DNA of 64,000 nucleotides from RGIG4097 sp937885645. GTDB taxonomy: Bacteria > Bacillota > Clostridia > Christensenellales > CAG-917. The DNA is taken from positions 1 to 64,000 of the forward strand of contig CALABJ010000028.1 of NCBI GenBank assembly GCA_937885645.1. The letters are read 5' to 3'. Positions 49,516-57,716 of the stretch are shown in pieces. The notes under the pieces were generated by a model. That model ran no database searches and was not told where the DNA came from. It saw nothing but the letters and a program-made list of their open reading frames with translations. Both the position numbers and the translations under genes were made by a program. Positions within the stretch are counted from its first letter, which is position 1. Each line of letters begins with the position of its first letter.

Positions 49516-50616
49516 TTAACCAATAACCCTCAATGGTAAAATCAAGTACAACCAGCTGTCTTGTTCGCCCTTGATAATTCCAGGTGCTGTTGATGAGGTG
49601 AAGTTCAACGTGACGAAAGGATCTTGGATTGCCTTCATACATTCACTGATATACTTGCTGTTGAAGCCAATGGTCAAATCCTTACCCTTGAGGCCGATGG
49701 TCACCTTTTCATTGATTTCACCTTCTTCACTGTGTGCGTTGAGGGATATTGAATCTTCCTTGATTTCCATCTTGACGTATGCCTTCTTTTCTGAGCGGTT
49801 GATGAGGGATACTCTTTCAATGCTGTTTTCAAATTGCTTTTTGTCGATGGTCACTTCGGTGGTGAAAACGTTGGGGATGATCTTTTCGTAGTTGATGTAG
49901 TCTTCTGCGATAAGTCTTGACACCATCTTTGTGTGGAAGAGGTCGATCATGATATAACTTCTGTCAACGTAGACGGTGAGGGTTTCGTTTTCGTCGTCAA
50001 GAAGTGAACTCAGTTCATTCATGCTCTTTGCAGGCACAACGATTTTGTCAATGATGCCGTTGTTTTGAATGGGCATCTTTGAAAGTGCAAGACGATAGCC
50101 GTCTGATGCAACGCCTTCAAGTTCAGTTTCCTTGATGTTGAGGCAGATGCCACGGAGTGAAGGTCTTGCTTCATCCATTGCCACGTTGAATTTGACTTTG
50201 CCGATAAGTTCCTTAAAGTCTTTCTTCAAGATGATGAAGGAGTGATCCTTTTCAACTTCTTTGAATACGGGATATTCATCTGCGCTGTAGCAGTTGATGA
50301 AAACTTCACTGTCAAGATATTTGACTGAAAGTTTGTTTTGTGCAGTGCCGTCAAGTTCAATTTGTTCATCGCCAATGCGCTTTGCATATTCTGCAAAGAG
50401 TTTGCCGGGGACAACCACTTCACCTTCGATGAGGACTTCTGCATTGATTTTCTTTTCAATGGCAAGCTCAAGGTCGGTGGCAAAGAGAGTGATTACGTCA
50501 CCAGATGCGGAGATTTTGACGCATTCAAGAATGGGATTGCTTCTTTTGAGAGGCAGTGCTTTTACAACTTTTTGAAGGGCATCGCCCAGTTCGTTTCCGT
50601 TGAGAATAACTTTCAT
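49516..50616 (-). CDS. dnaN: DnaN, sliding clamp (DNA polymerase III beta)
   Basis: 366 residues, standard length: three clamp domains, start MKVILNGNELGDALQKVVKALP and a C-terminal IKGEQDSWLYLILPLRV. It forms the dimeric ring that tethers polymerase to DNA. ATG 50616 is chosen because upstream in-frame starts extend through the promoter. AGGCG precedes it. Confidence 0.97.
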   Translation of the reverse strand: MKVILNGNELGDALQKVVKALPLKRSNPILECVKISASGDVITLFATDLELAIEKKINAEVLIEGEVVVPGKLFAEYAKRIGDEQIELDGTAQNKLSVKYLDSEVFINCYSADEYPVFKEVEKDHSFIILKKDFKELIGKVKFNVAMDEARPSLRGICLNIKETELEGVASDGYRLALSKMPIQNNGIIDKIVVPAKSMNELSSLLDDENETLTVYVDRSYIMIDLFHTKMVSRLIAEDYINYEKIIPNVFTTEVTIDKKQFENSIERVSLINRSEKKAYVKMEIKEDSISLNAHSEEGEINEKVTIGLKGKDLTIGFNSKYISECMKAIQDPFVTLNFTSSTAPGIIKGEQDSWLYLILPLRVIG

Positions 50617-50653
50617 TTTTTCGCCTGTTAAATTTAATATTTTATTTTTAATA

Positions 50654-50682
50654 ATTATATCATATATAAGCACTGTTGACAA
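50654..50682 (-). promoter_or_regulatory. dnaN promoter
   Basis: TTGTCA (50682-50677), 17-nt spacer, TATAAT (50659-50654). Confidence 0.85.
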
Positions 50683-50808
50683 GTGGAAAAGTCCTTTTCC
50701 GCCCAACAAAAAGGATTTTTGTGTTGTCTAACTTCACAAAAAACCTTGCTTTTTCGGGGTGTAGAGGTGTGGTGGTATGTTGACAACTTTTTCCTCTTTT
50801 CCCAAAAA

Positions 50809-50837
50809 TTATCCACAGTGACAAAAACTTGTCCACG
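50809..50837. promoter_or_regulatory. DnaA boxes upstream of dnaN
   Basis: TTATCCACA at 50809-50817 (perfect) and TTGTCCACG at 50829-50837 (two differences). They lie in the non-coding stretch between dnaN and the 181-residue gene; too few for a full origin but consistent with DnaA control. Confidence 0.7.
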
Positions 50838-50873
50838 GTGGCCTATGTATCAAAGTTTGAAGAAAACAAAAAA

Positions 50874-50890
50874 ACCTCACTTTTCGAGGT
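50874..50890 (-). terminator. terminator of the gene at 50894
   Basis: ACCTC and GAGGT arms with a 7-nt loop, TTTTTTTG after it on the minus strand. Confidence 0.75.
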
Positions 50891-50893
50891 CTT

Positions 50894-51412
50894 TTAGTTG
50901 TTGACTGTGACTGTAATAATGTCACTTTTTTCAAGATATTCGTTGATTTGACGGACAGTGTCACCCTTCACGCCGTACATAAGTTGTGAGAAAGCCTCGT
51001 TTCTTTGTGAGGAGAAGTATTTTTGAAAATCCTTTTCATAAATTCTGCCTCCTCTGTCAATTATTTTCACCCCTGCGCTGTAATGTTTTTCATCGGTTTT
51101 GGTGAAGGTGAGGTCAACCTTTTTCAGTTGGTCGTATTTGAAATAGTGGATTTTCAGCCCTGCCACAAAAATCATACCATTTTGAAGAGGATATAGTCCA
51201 ATAAACGGTCTTGTGACAGTGAGGAGAAGCACTATTCCAGCAAAAACACTCCAACATATGACAAATTCAATGGGGAGTGTGTTGAAATTTTTGACAATGA
51301 AATAATAACTTGCCCCAAAAAGAGCAAGAAGAATAAGCCAAGCCACGGTCATGCCCGCTCTATTCACCATTGATATGCCAAGATTTCTGTTTTTCATACT
51401 TTCTTTCATCAT
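50894..51412 (-). CDS. two-helix membrane protein with a PH-like soluble domain, unknown
   Basis: About 172 residues. Two membrane helices (about 20-42 and 50-70) are followed by a beta-rich domain (LQNGMIFVAGLKIHYFKYDQLKKVDL) and a C-terminal helix, a layout seen in bacterial PH-domain membrane proteins. The start is uncertain: ATGs at 51412, 51409 and 51397 are all possible and none has a strong site. It is divergent from parB. Function unknown. Confidence 0.65.
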   Translation of the reverse strand: MMKESMKNRNLGISMVNRAGMTVAWLILLALFGASYYFIVKNFNTLPIEFVICWSVFAGIVLLLTVTRPFIGLYPLQNGMIFVAGLKIHYFKYDQLKKVDLTFTKTDEKHYSAGVKIIDRGGRIYEKDFQKYFSSQRNEAFSQLMYGVKGDTVRQINEYLEKSDIITVTVNN

Positions 51413-51545
51413 TTTATCATAGATAACTTTCTTTTGCAACTGCCACGTTTTCCTTTGAAAAGACGTGAAACAATTTTGTGAAACTTATTGCTATCAAGAT
51501 TTTTTTGTGTTATTTTATTTATATAGTCAACAAAAGGAGTTTATT

Positions 51546-52427
51546 ATGGCTGAAAAAGGTGGAAACAACAAATACAGCGCACTTTACAACGACCACGAAG
51601 ACAACGTAAAAGTTGAAATCGCAGGTGTCAACGCAATCGACGTTGACATCACTCTTATCGACAGAAACCCTGCCCAACCCAGAAAGACTTTCAATGAGGA
51701 TTCACTCCGTGAAATGTCATCATCAGTTGCAACCTACGGTGTCCTTCAACCTTTGCTCGTCACAGAGTCCAACGGCAGATATCTCATCATCGCAGGTGAA
51801 CGTCGTTTTAGAGCAGCATATATGGCAGGTCTCAAAAAAGTGCCCGTCATCGTGAGAGAGTTGACCAACCAACAAATCCAAGAAATATCCCTCATCGAAA
51901 ACCTGCATCGTGAAGACCTCAATGCAATCGAAGCCGCAGAAGGTATGAGAGAATTGATGGAAAATCACGGACTCACCCAAGAAGCAGTGGCAGGTCGAAT
52001 CGGTAAATCCCGCCCCTACGTCACCAACACACTCCGCCTTTTGCAACTCCCCAAGGAAGTGACGGACCTTGTGAAGGAAGGACGCCTCTCCCCCGGCCAC
52101 GCAAGAGCACTGATATCAATTGATGACAAGGATTATCTCATCCTTCTTGCAAAGCAAGCCTGTGACAATCGTCTCACCGTCCGTGAACTTGAAACAAAGG
52201 TCCGCCTCTATTTCTCAAGAAAGAATATCCCTGTCGGTCCTAGAAAGACAGCACTGCCCGTGGAACTTAAAGCACTTGTTGGGGATATGAAACGCGTGTT
52301 TGCAACAAAGGTGCGTATCGCCGGCAACGAGTCAAAGGGCCGTATCTACATTGACTATTTCAACAAGGATGATTTGGACAGAATCCACGACCTTATTGAA
52401 CGCCTCAAATACGACGAAAAACTCTAA
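51546..52427 (+). CDS. parB: ParB/Spo0J-family chromosome partition protein
   Basis: 293 residues. The N-terminal CTPase/clamp domain has the GERRFRAA motif at 84-91 and ENLHREDLNAIEAAEG. The helix-turn-helix is GLTQEAVAGRIGKSRPYVTNTLRLL, followed by a C-terminal dimerisation domain. It binds parS (four copies at 57.7-58.3 kb) and spreads as a CTP-dependent clamp. Noc is a close alternative, but the sites match parS. No parA is visible. AAGGAG lies 6 nt before the ATG; a half parS (ACGTGAAACA, 51465-51474) is just upstream. Confidence 0.93.
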   Translation: MAEKGGNNKYSALYNDHEDNVKVEIAGVNAIDVDITLIDRNPAQPRKTFNEDSLREMSSSVATYGVLQPLLVTESNGRYLIIAGERRFRAAYMAGLKKVPVIVRELTNQQIQEISLIENLHREDLNAIEAAEGMRELMENHGLTQEAVAGRIGKSRPYVTNTLRLLQLPKEVTDLVKEGRLSPGHARALISIDDKDYLILLAKQACDNRLTVRELETKVRLYFSRKNIPVGPRKTALPVELKALVGDMKRVFATKVRIAGNESKGRIYIDYFNKDDLDRIHDLIERLKYDEKL

Positions 52428-52451
52428 AATAATCAATCCACCCAAAACAAA

Positions 52452-52473
52452 AATCCCACAAAATAGTGGGATT
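52452..52473 (+). terminator. parB terminator
   Basis: AATCCCAC and GTGGGATT arms followed by TTTTTTTG; convergent with rsmG. Confidence 0.85.
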
Positions 52474-52503
52474 TTTTTTGTTGTAATTTTGTGCCAAATT
52501 AAG

Positions 52504-53235
52504 TTATTTTTTGAAGTTGGTATTTTCTTTCAGAGGTCTTTTTTTGATTTGACCGTATTGACGAGGATATTGACTTGGAGTGGGTGCTGTCTTTTCAAAA
52601 ACTAGGATTGAACGCCTATCTCCTGTGGGTAAATTGAACGAAAACGAGGTTTTATGTGTCATATTCAACTTTTCAAGTGCCGCTTTAGACACTTCAAGCT
52701 CACTTTCATCTGTTTTGTATGCAAGCATAACACCACCAACTTTGATGAGAGGTGAGCATATTTCAAGAAGGATAGGAAGGGCGGACACCGCTCTTGCAGT
52801 CACCACGTCGTACTTGCCAAACAAACTCTTACACTCCTCTGCTCTGCCAACAACGGTTGTCAAGTTTTTTACTCCAAGGAAGCGCGCAGTGTTGCCAACA
52901 AAATTCATTTTCTTTGCAGTTGAGTCAAGGGCGGTCACCGAGCAGTCAGTGCGTACTGCCGCAATGGGAAATGATGGGAATCCACCGCCACTGCCCACGT
53001 CAATGACCTTTGCGTTTTCAGGGATAAATCCAACCCCTGCAATAGAGTCAATGAGGTGCTTCACCACAAATTCGTCTTTTGCTGTGATTGAGGTGAGGTT
53101 GAACTCCTTGTTGGCCTCTATGACGGCATCGTAGTATGCTTCAAGAGCGTCAATGCTGTCTTCGTTGAGACTGACGCCAAGATGACCGAAAAGGTCGTTT
53201 ACGCTTTCTGTGAGCAAAATTCTGTTTATTGACAT
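52504..53235 (-). CDS. rsmG: RsmG, 16S rRNA m7G527 methyltransferase
   Basis: 243 residues. KEFNLTSITAKDEFVVKHLIDS, then the SAM loop VIDVGSGGGFPSFPIA (about 96-111) and the RAVSALPILLEICSPLI block. Loss of RsmG gives low-level streptomycin resistance in other bacteria. The C-terminal ~20 residues (after FEKTAPTP) are an extra basic tail. Its start overlaps the upstream MFS gene by 10 nt, with GGAGA 7 nt before. It converges on parB. Confidence 0.96.
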   Translation of the reverse strand: MSINRILLTESVNDLFGHLGVSLNEDSIDALEAYYDAVIEANKEFNLTSITAKDEFVVKHLIDSIAGVGFIPENAKVIDVGSGGGFPSFPIAAVRTDCSVTALDSTAKKMNFVGNTARFLGVKNLTTVVGRAEECKSLFGKYDVVTARAVSALPILLEICSPLIKVGGVMLAYKTDESELEVSKAALEKLNMTHKTSFSFNLPTGDRRSILVFEKTAPTPSQYPRQYGQIKKRPLKENTNFKK

Positions 53236-54695
53236 TGATTGTTCTCCATCAATTTTCTTTTTCTACGTCTTTTGTTTATGGGGTTTTTGTCCTCAATCAT
53301 AAGTGAGAAGACCACCGCCAAAACAAGGAAAACTATGCAGTAGGGGAAGAGGACTTTGAATCCTGCTCCTTCAAATCCGCCAAACCAATGACCGGTATGG
53401 TCGATAAGCACACCTGAAAGGATAGGTGTCACAACCATTGCAAGTGTCATAGACACTGAGAAGACACCTGTTTCCTTGCCCAGTTTGCTGTCGTGCGCGC
53501 TTTCAAGATAGAAAGGATAAATATTGACCATTGCAAAGCCAAAACTGACGCCAAGGCCCATAAACACCACGTAGAGGGCGGGGTGAGGTGTTGAGAAGAG
53601 TATTGTCAGCGCAAAGCAAACGAGCATAAGCACAAAGCCTGACAGGATTGTATATTTTCTGCCAATCTTTCCTGCAAGCCAACTTGACAAGGGAAAACTG
53701 AGCATAGCCGCCGCTTGGGCTATGATGAGAGGTATCATGGCTTGATTTTGCTTGAAATTCAAAATCACCTTTGCGTACGTAATAAAGTTTGAGGTGATTG
53801 CGTTGTATGCCATATAGAAGCAGAACACAATGCCCAGTATGCAAAGTTTGTTGAAAGTTGCGTTTTGGCGGAGACTCTTTATGCGCTTAGGAAGACCATA
53901 TTGTTTTGTTGCGTCGATATTTGGCAAATGAAGGAGAGTGTCCCCTGTGTCCACGTTGTATGAGGGGGTGAAACCAGCCTTTTCATCAAGGTTAACACTG
54001 TCGCAATTTGCAGAAAAATCAATCTTTTCAGCGATATCCCCGTCAGGGATAAGGGATTGCCTTTCCTCTTCAAATTCAAGAGCCACTTCTCTATTGAACT
54101 TGTTTTCCTTGACTGCCAAACAGAACCAAACGAGAAGCACAAGAGTTGTGCCCACCATAAGTCCGCCGTACGCCCAGAAACCGTCATTTACGTCCTTGGG
54201 CATAACCATAAAGTAGCCAAGAGCCATAACCGTTGTGATGACGGATACGATATTTGAGATTGCGTTTGCCTTACTGCGGAATTTGTCAGGGTTGATGTCG
54301 GGCACTAATGCAAGAGCCGGTGAGCGGTAGGCTGCAAGGCTTGCAAGGGTGAGCATAAGGCATATAATGAAAGGCACAAAATAGCCTTCACCAAGTGAAG
54401 CAAATATGCATACGCCTGAAAAGGCTATCATTTCAACAATAGTGCCGATGACCACAAAAGGTTTTCTTCTGCCAAAGCGCTTGCCCTTTGACATATCGCT
54501 CAGTTTTCCAAAGATAGGAAGCAGAATAAGACCAAAAATATTGTCACTGGCGATGATCACGCCGTGCCAAAATGAGGAGAGATGATAGACGTCGTAGTCC
54601 ACCACTTGCATAAAGGAGTCGTATGAACCCCAAAATAACGCTATCCAGCCAAAAGCGAGAGAGCAAAGTATTGTGCGTTTATAATTGAATTTCAT
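53226..54695 (-). CDS. MFS transporter, GPH/SLC45-like sugar symporter
   Basis: 489 residues, about twelve membrane helices with a long central cytoplasmic loop (about 205-285, acidic). The N-terminal FGKLSDMSKGKRFGRRKPFVVIG is the MFS loop 2-3 motif in the form seen in sugar:cation symporters and SLC45-type sucrose carriers. The substrate is unknown. The promoter ends 6 nt before the ATG with no ribosome site, and a 19-bp palindrome overlaps the -35 region, suggesting activation or repression by a dimeric regulator. rsmG is translated from the same message. Confidence 0.88.
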   Translation of the reverse strand: MKFNYKRTILCSLAFGWIALFWGSYDSFMQVVDYDVYHLSSFWHGVIIASDNIFGLILLPIFGKLSDMSKGKRFGRRKPFVVIGTIVEMIAFSGVCIFASLGEGYFVPFIICLMLTLASLAAYRSPALALVPDINPDKFRSKANAISNIVSVITTVMALGYFMVMPKDVNDGFWAYGGLMVGTTLVLLVWFCLAVKENKFNREVALEFEEERQSLIPDGDIAEKIDFSANCDSVNLDEKAGFTPSYNVDTGDTLLHLPNIDATKQYGLPKRIKSLRQNATFNKLCILGIVFCFYMAYNAITSNFITYAKVILNFKQNQAMIPLIIAQAAAMLSFPLSSWLAGKIGRKYTILSGFVLMLVCFALTILFSTPHPALYVVFMGLGVSFGFAMVNIYPFYLESAHDSKLGKETGVFSVSMTLAMVVTPILSGVLIDHTGHWFGGFEGAGFKVLFPYCIVFLVLAVVFSLMIEDKNPINKRRRKRKLMENNQCQ

Positions 54696-54701
54696 AGCTA
54701 T

Positions 54702-54747
54702 ATTATATTAACACACCCGCAAGTGGATATGCAACAATTTGTTGCAT
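54702..54747 (-). promoter_or_regulatory. MFS promoter with palindromic operator
   Basis: TATAAT (54707-54702) is 6 nt from the ATG and has no good -35. ATGCAACAATTTGTTGCAT (54729-54747), a perfect 19-bp palindrome, lies at about -34 to -52, so the promoter probably needs a bound regulator. Confidence 0.6.
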
Positions 54748-54839
54748 AAGCCATTTTCTTAAAGCCGACGTCTTTGGTGAAAAGTGTCGATTTCAGTTGA
54801 AAAACAGCATATATACCCTCAAAAACACCACTCCCCCAC

Positions 54840-54868
54840 TTGCTTTATGGTGTCATATCGTGTAAAAT
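54840..54868 (+). promoter_or_regulatory. mtnN-luxS promoter
   Basis: TTGCTT (54840-54845), 17-nt spacer, TAAAAT (54863-54868). Confidence 0.65.
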
Positions 54869-54884
54869 TGAAGTGGAGGCAACT

Positions 54885-55607
54885 ATGAGAATTGGCATCA
54901 TAACCGCTATGGCGGACGAAACTATGCCCCTGTATGAAAAACTGGGCAAAGCAAAAGGTGAAGGAAAGGTTGCAGGCGCAACAGTCCATCAATTTGAAAT
55001 CGACGGCAATGAGATTTATCTTGCAAAATCAGGTGTTGGCGAAATCCGCGCCGCACTGACCGCTCAAATGCTTGTGGATATATTTGAGGTTGAAGCCATA
55101 CTCAACTTCGGTTTTGTAGGCTCACTGGACAACCGCTTTGACGTAGGTGATTTGACACTTGTTGGTGCAACTGTCCACTATCAATTTGACACCTCAGAAA
55201 TTGACAATGTGCCCGCCGGACAATATGACGGCAAAGACAGCGTCTATTTCCACCTTGACCGCAACCTCATCGCCAAAGTCCAAAACGAACTAGGTGGAAT
55301 TTTGCCTATCGTCATTGATGCATCTGGTGACAAGTTTGTTGCGTCCCGTGAGGAAAAGGAATATCTCCGCACCTTTGGTGCACATATCTGTGATATGGAA
55401 TGCGCAGGCCTTGCCATCGCCACCGAAAGAAACGGCATACCTCTCCTTTCAATCAAAGTCATATCAGACAAAGCCGACGAAAGCGCAAACGTGTCTTTTG
55501 GTGAAGTAGTTAGAAGAGGACTTACAAAATATGAAAGCATCTTCCCTGCCGTCCTCAAAGCCGTGTCAGGCAAGAGTGAAACTCCCCTCCCTCCCGTGAG
55601 ATTGTAG
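54885..55607 (+). CDS. mtnN: MTA/SAH nucleosidase
   Basis: 240 residues. It cleaves adenine from S-adenosylhomocysteine and methylthioadenosine. Motifs: RIGIITAMADETMPL, FGFVGSLDNRFDVGDL, and the purine site DMECAGLAIA; the catalytic Asp is in KVISDKADESA. GGAGG lies 5 nt before ATG 54885. luxS follows 132 nt later, so the two steps from SAH to homocysteine plus DPD are together. Confidence 0.96.
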   Translation: MRIGIITAMADETMPLYEKLGKAKGEGKVAGATVHQFEIDGNEIYLAKSGVGEIRAALTAQMLVDIFEVEAILNFGFVGSLDNRFDVGDLTLVGATVHYQFDTSEIDNVPAGQYDGKDSVYFHLDRNLIAKVQNELGGILPIVIDASGDKFVASREEKEYLRTFGAHICDMECAGLAIATERNGIPLLSIKVISDKADESANVSFGEVVRRGLTKYESIFPAVLKAVSGKSETPLPPVRL

Positions 55608-55702
55608 GATTATAAAAGCAAACAAAATTATCAAACAATCCACAAACTAAACAACAAACAAATATAGCAACATTAAATCAACAAAAAACAATAAAATAAG
55701 AA

Positions 55703-55729
55703 TTGACTATATACTTTGTATATAGTCAA
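55703..55729. promoter_or_regulatory. perfect 12-bp inverted repeat before luxS
   Basis: TTGACTATATAC (55703-55714), TTT, GTATATAGTCAA (55718-55729), 10 nt before the luxS ATG. No T tract follows. It could be an operator or a stem near the start codon. Confidence 0.55.
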
Positions 55730-55739
55730 AATCAATATT

Positions 55740-56168
55740 ATGGAACGTATCACATCATTTTGCATCGATCACAACGTGCTGACACCCGGCATATACCTCA
55801 ACCGTGTTGACGGCAACGTTTTTACCTACGACCTTCGCTTCAAAGCACCCAACAAAGGTGACTATCTTCACACTGCAAGTATGCACACTGTGGAGCACCT
55901 CTTTGCAACAGTTGTACGCAACAGCCCCTACAAGGACAAAGTCGTCTATTTTGGACCTATGGGTTGCAGGACAGGATTTTACCTTCTCCTCTTTGACACT
56001 CCTGACGTTAACGATGCAAAGAGAATAATCACAGAATGTGTTGAAAAATGTCTTCTTCTTGACACAATCCCCGGCTCAAAGAAAATCGAGTGTGGCAACT
56101 ATCGCTCCCACAACCTCAAAAACGCCAAAGAAGAACTGACAAAATACCTTGCAATCCTGAAAGGATAA
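55740..56168 (+). CDS. luxS: S-ribosylhomocysteine lyase
   Basis: 142 residues, slightly short. The metal site is H49 and H53 (HTVEH) plus C118 (ECGNYRSH), and the catalytic C76 is in MGCRTGFYL. It produces homocysteine and the autoinducer-2 precursor DPD. No Shine-Dalgarno precedes the ATG; instead there is the 12-bp inverted repeat, and before it a ~90-nt stretch nearly without G, which would be unstructured in mRNA. Confidence 0.96.
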   Translation: MERITSFCIDHNVLTPGIYLNRVDGNVFTYDLRFKAPNKGDYLHTASMHTVEHLFATVVRNSPYKDKVVYFGPMGCRTGFYLLLFDTPDVNDAKRIITECVEKCLLLDTIPGSKKIECGNYRSHNLKNAKEELTKYLAILKG

Positions 56169-56209
56169 ATTCAATTTTCACCAAACACCGCCAAATATCG
56201 CAAACAAAA

Positions 56210-56232
56210 AACCCTCGCTTTCAACGGGGGTT
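56210..56232. terminator. luxS terminator
   Basis: AACCCTCG and CGGGGGTT arms (one U-G) around CTTTCAA, then TATTTTAT. Stem and loop nearly match 45489-45514. Confidence 0.8.
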
Positions 56233-56250
56233 TATTTTATACAAGGATAT

Positions 56251-56493
56251 TTATTCAAGTTCAAGTGCTTCAGAGCGGAAGATTTCATCGTTGAGGAACT
56301 CATCGACAGTCATACCAAAACCTTGTGCAATCATCATAACAGTGTTGAGTTTAACAGTCTTGTTTCTGCCGTTCATAATGCATTGCATACTACCGTGTTG
56401 AATATGAGCATTCTTTTCCAAACGGTATTGCGTCATATTCTTTTCTTTCAGCAATTGCCTTATTCTAATAGCGACTGCACTTGAAACCGTCAT
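56251..56493 (-). CDS. Cro/C1-type HTH regulator, copy 1
   Basis: 80 residues, a single HTH_3 domain: RIRQLLKEKNMTQYRLEKNAHIQHGSMQCIMNGRNKTVKLNTVMMIAQGFGM. It is a paralogue of the next gene. AAGGAG lies 7 nt before the ATG, and a TTGTCA-N17-TATAAT promoter lies upstream. A DNA-binding repressor is expected; the target is unknown. Confidence 0.88.
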   Translation of the reverse strand: MTVSSAVAIRIRQLLKEKNMTQYRLEKNAHIQHGSMQCIMNGRNKTVKLNTVMMIAQGFGMTVDEFLNDEIFRSEALELE

Positions 56494-56536
56494 AAGAACA
56501 CTCCTTTTGAAATTGTGTAGTTTTGCCTACATAAGA

Positions 56537-56565
56537 ATTATAGCACAGAGCATATTTATTGACAA
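56537..56565 (-). promoter_or_regulatory. promoter of HTH regulator copy 1
   Basis: TTGTCA (56565-56560), 17-nt spacer, TATAAT (56542-56537). Confidence 0.85.
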
Positions 56566-56571
56566 TACAAA

Positions 56572-56595
56572 AGAACCGAGCAAATGCTCGGTTCT
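56572..56595 (-). terminator. terminator of HTH regulator copy 2
   Basis: AGAACCGAGC and GCTCGGTTCT arms with a 4-nt loop; TTTTG follows on the minus strand. Confidence 0.8.
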
Positions 56596-56598
56596 TCA

Positions 56599-56841
56599 TT
56601 ATTCTATTTCGAGATTTTCGTGCGCAAACAATTCATCGTCTAAAAATTCTGCCACCGACATATCAAAACCAAGTGCAAGTTTTGCAACCGTGGACAAGGT
56701 GACGGTTTTGCTTTTTCCGCTCATAACCCATCTCAAATGACCGTGATCCATGCCAGAATTTTGTTCCAAACGATACTTTGTCATATTGCGCTCTTTAAGC
56801 AAAGTGTTGACGCGTTTTATTATCGCTTCATTGACTGTCAT
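56599..56841 (-). CDS. Cro/C1-type HTH regulator, copy 2
   Basis: 80 residues: a single HTH (RVNTLLKERNMTKYRLEQNSGMDHGHLRWVMSGKSKTVTLSTVAKLALGFDM). About half identical to copy 1 over its whole length. ATG 56841 has AGGAGG 7 nt before it. TATAAT at 56890-56885 is the likely -10, and one ATACTTCC element lies right at the expected transcription start, which suggests autorepression. It is divergent from the SLOG-like gene. Confidence 0.88.
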   Translation of the reverse strand: MTVNEAIIKRVNTLLKERNMTKYRLEQNSGMDHGHLRWVMSGKSKTVTLSTVAKLALGFDMSVAEFLDDELFAHENLEIE

Positions 56842-56871
56842 AAAACCACCTCCTTGTTTTGATAGGAAAGA

Positions 56872-56968
56872 ATACTTCCTTAACATTATATGAAAGAAGT
56901 GCTGTAAAAATAAGAGTGCATACTTCCCTAAAACTTAGTATTGTGCTAATATATGGATGTATACTTCC
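56872..56968. promoter_or_regulatory. three ATACTTCC direct repeats between regulator and SLOG-like gene
   Basis: ATACTTCC at 56872-56879, 56920-56927 and 56961-56968 (plus strand), spaced 48 and 41 bp. They flank the -10 region of copy 2 and the 5' end of the divergent gene; candidate operators of the Cro/C1 protein. Confidence 0.6.
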
Positions 56969-56981
56969 GCGGTGGTGTTAT

Positions 56982-57431
56982 ATGATTATTTCGTTTTTTG
57001 GACACAGCAAGTTTTATGACGCAGATTTGAGTGTGGAGTTTGTTGTTGAGCAGATAAAAGAAGTCGCAGGAGAAACGGACGTTCAGTTTTTCCTAGGAGA
57101 TTATGGGGGATTTGATGCTTTTGCCTATCAATGCGCCATAGAATATAAGAAAATGCGACCTCTAACAAAACTGTGTTTTGTTAGCCCATATCTTGATGAA
57201 GATTATTTGCGCCGAAGATATGTCACTGAACGTTTTGATGAGGTGATATATCCAGATATAGAAGCCACTCCAAAGCGATACGCCATCACTGCCCGAAATC
57301 GGTGGATGGTGGAAAACAGCGATTTCATCTTCTTTTACGTAAACATAAGGTTTGGCGGTGCTTACTCTGCCCTGCAATATGCCAGAAGGAAAAACGTAAA
57401 GCACCACAATTTCTACAATTTGCAAAATTAA
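56982..57431 (+). CDS. SLOG-superfamily-like nucleotide-binding protein
   Basis: 149 residues. N-terminal ISFFGHSKF (GH-S loop), then FFLGDYGGFDAFAYQCAIEYK resembling the GGxxGxD/A nucleotide loop of SLOG proteins, and a C-terminal ARNRWMVENSDFIFFYVNIRFGGAYSALQYARRKN, where the R-N-x-x-M and GG-(A/T) elements are conserved. SLOG domains bind nucleotides or their derivatives and often occur in stress or defence modules. The start at 56982 has only GGTGG. Controlled probably with the divergent HTH gene. Confidence 0.65.
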   Translation: MIISFFGHSKFYDADLSVEFVVEQIKEVAGETDVQFFLGDYGGFDAFAYQCAIEYKKMRPLTKLCFVSPYLDEDYLRRRYVTERFDEVIYPDIEATPKRYAITARNRWMVENSDFIFFYVNIRFGGAYSALQYARRKNVKHHNFYNLQN

Positions 57432-57700
57432 AAACATAGAAAAAGAGTTTTTTCTATTGTTTTGACAAATATAAATCCCCGCTATAATCAACCGACATCA
57501 TTTCGCAGTCAACAATATACGTTTTAAGTTGCTTTATTTACTCTACCACACACAACACAGCAAAAAAGCGATGCACCCAGCCAACCACTATTGATTTTAC
57601 AAATGCAAACAAATCTAATGCAATTAAGCAACATAATAAGCGGTTTGATATATTACGTATTATTTCTTACGTATAGCAAAGTTTTATTAGATAAAATAAA

Positions 57701-57716
57701 TGTTTCGCGTGAAACA
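57701..57716. promoter_or_regulatory. parS site 1
   Basis: TGTTTCGCGTGAAACA, one base from the consensus TGTTTCACGTGAAACA. Confidence 0.9.
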
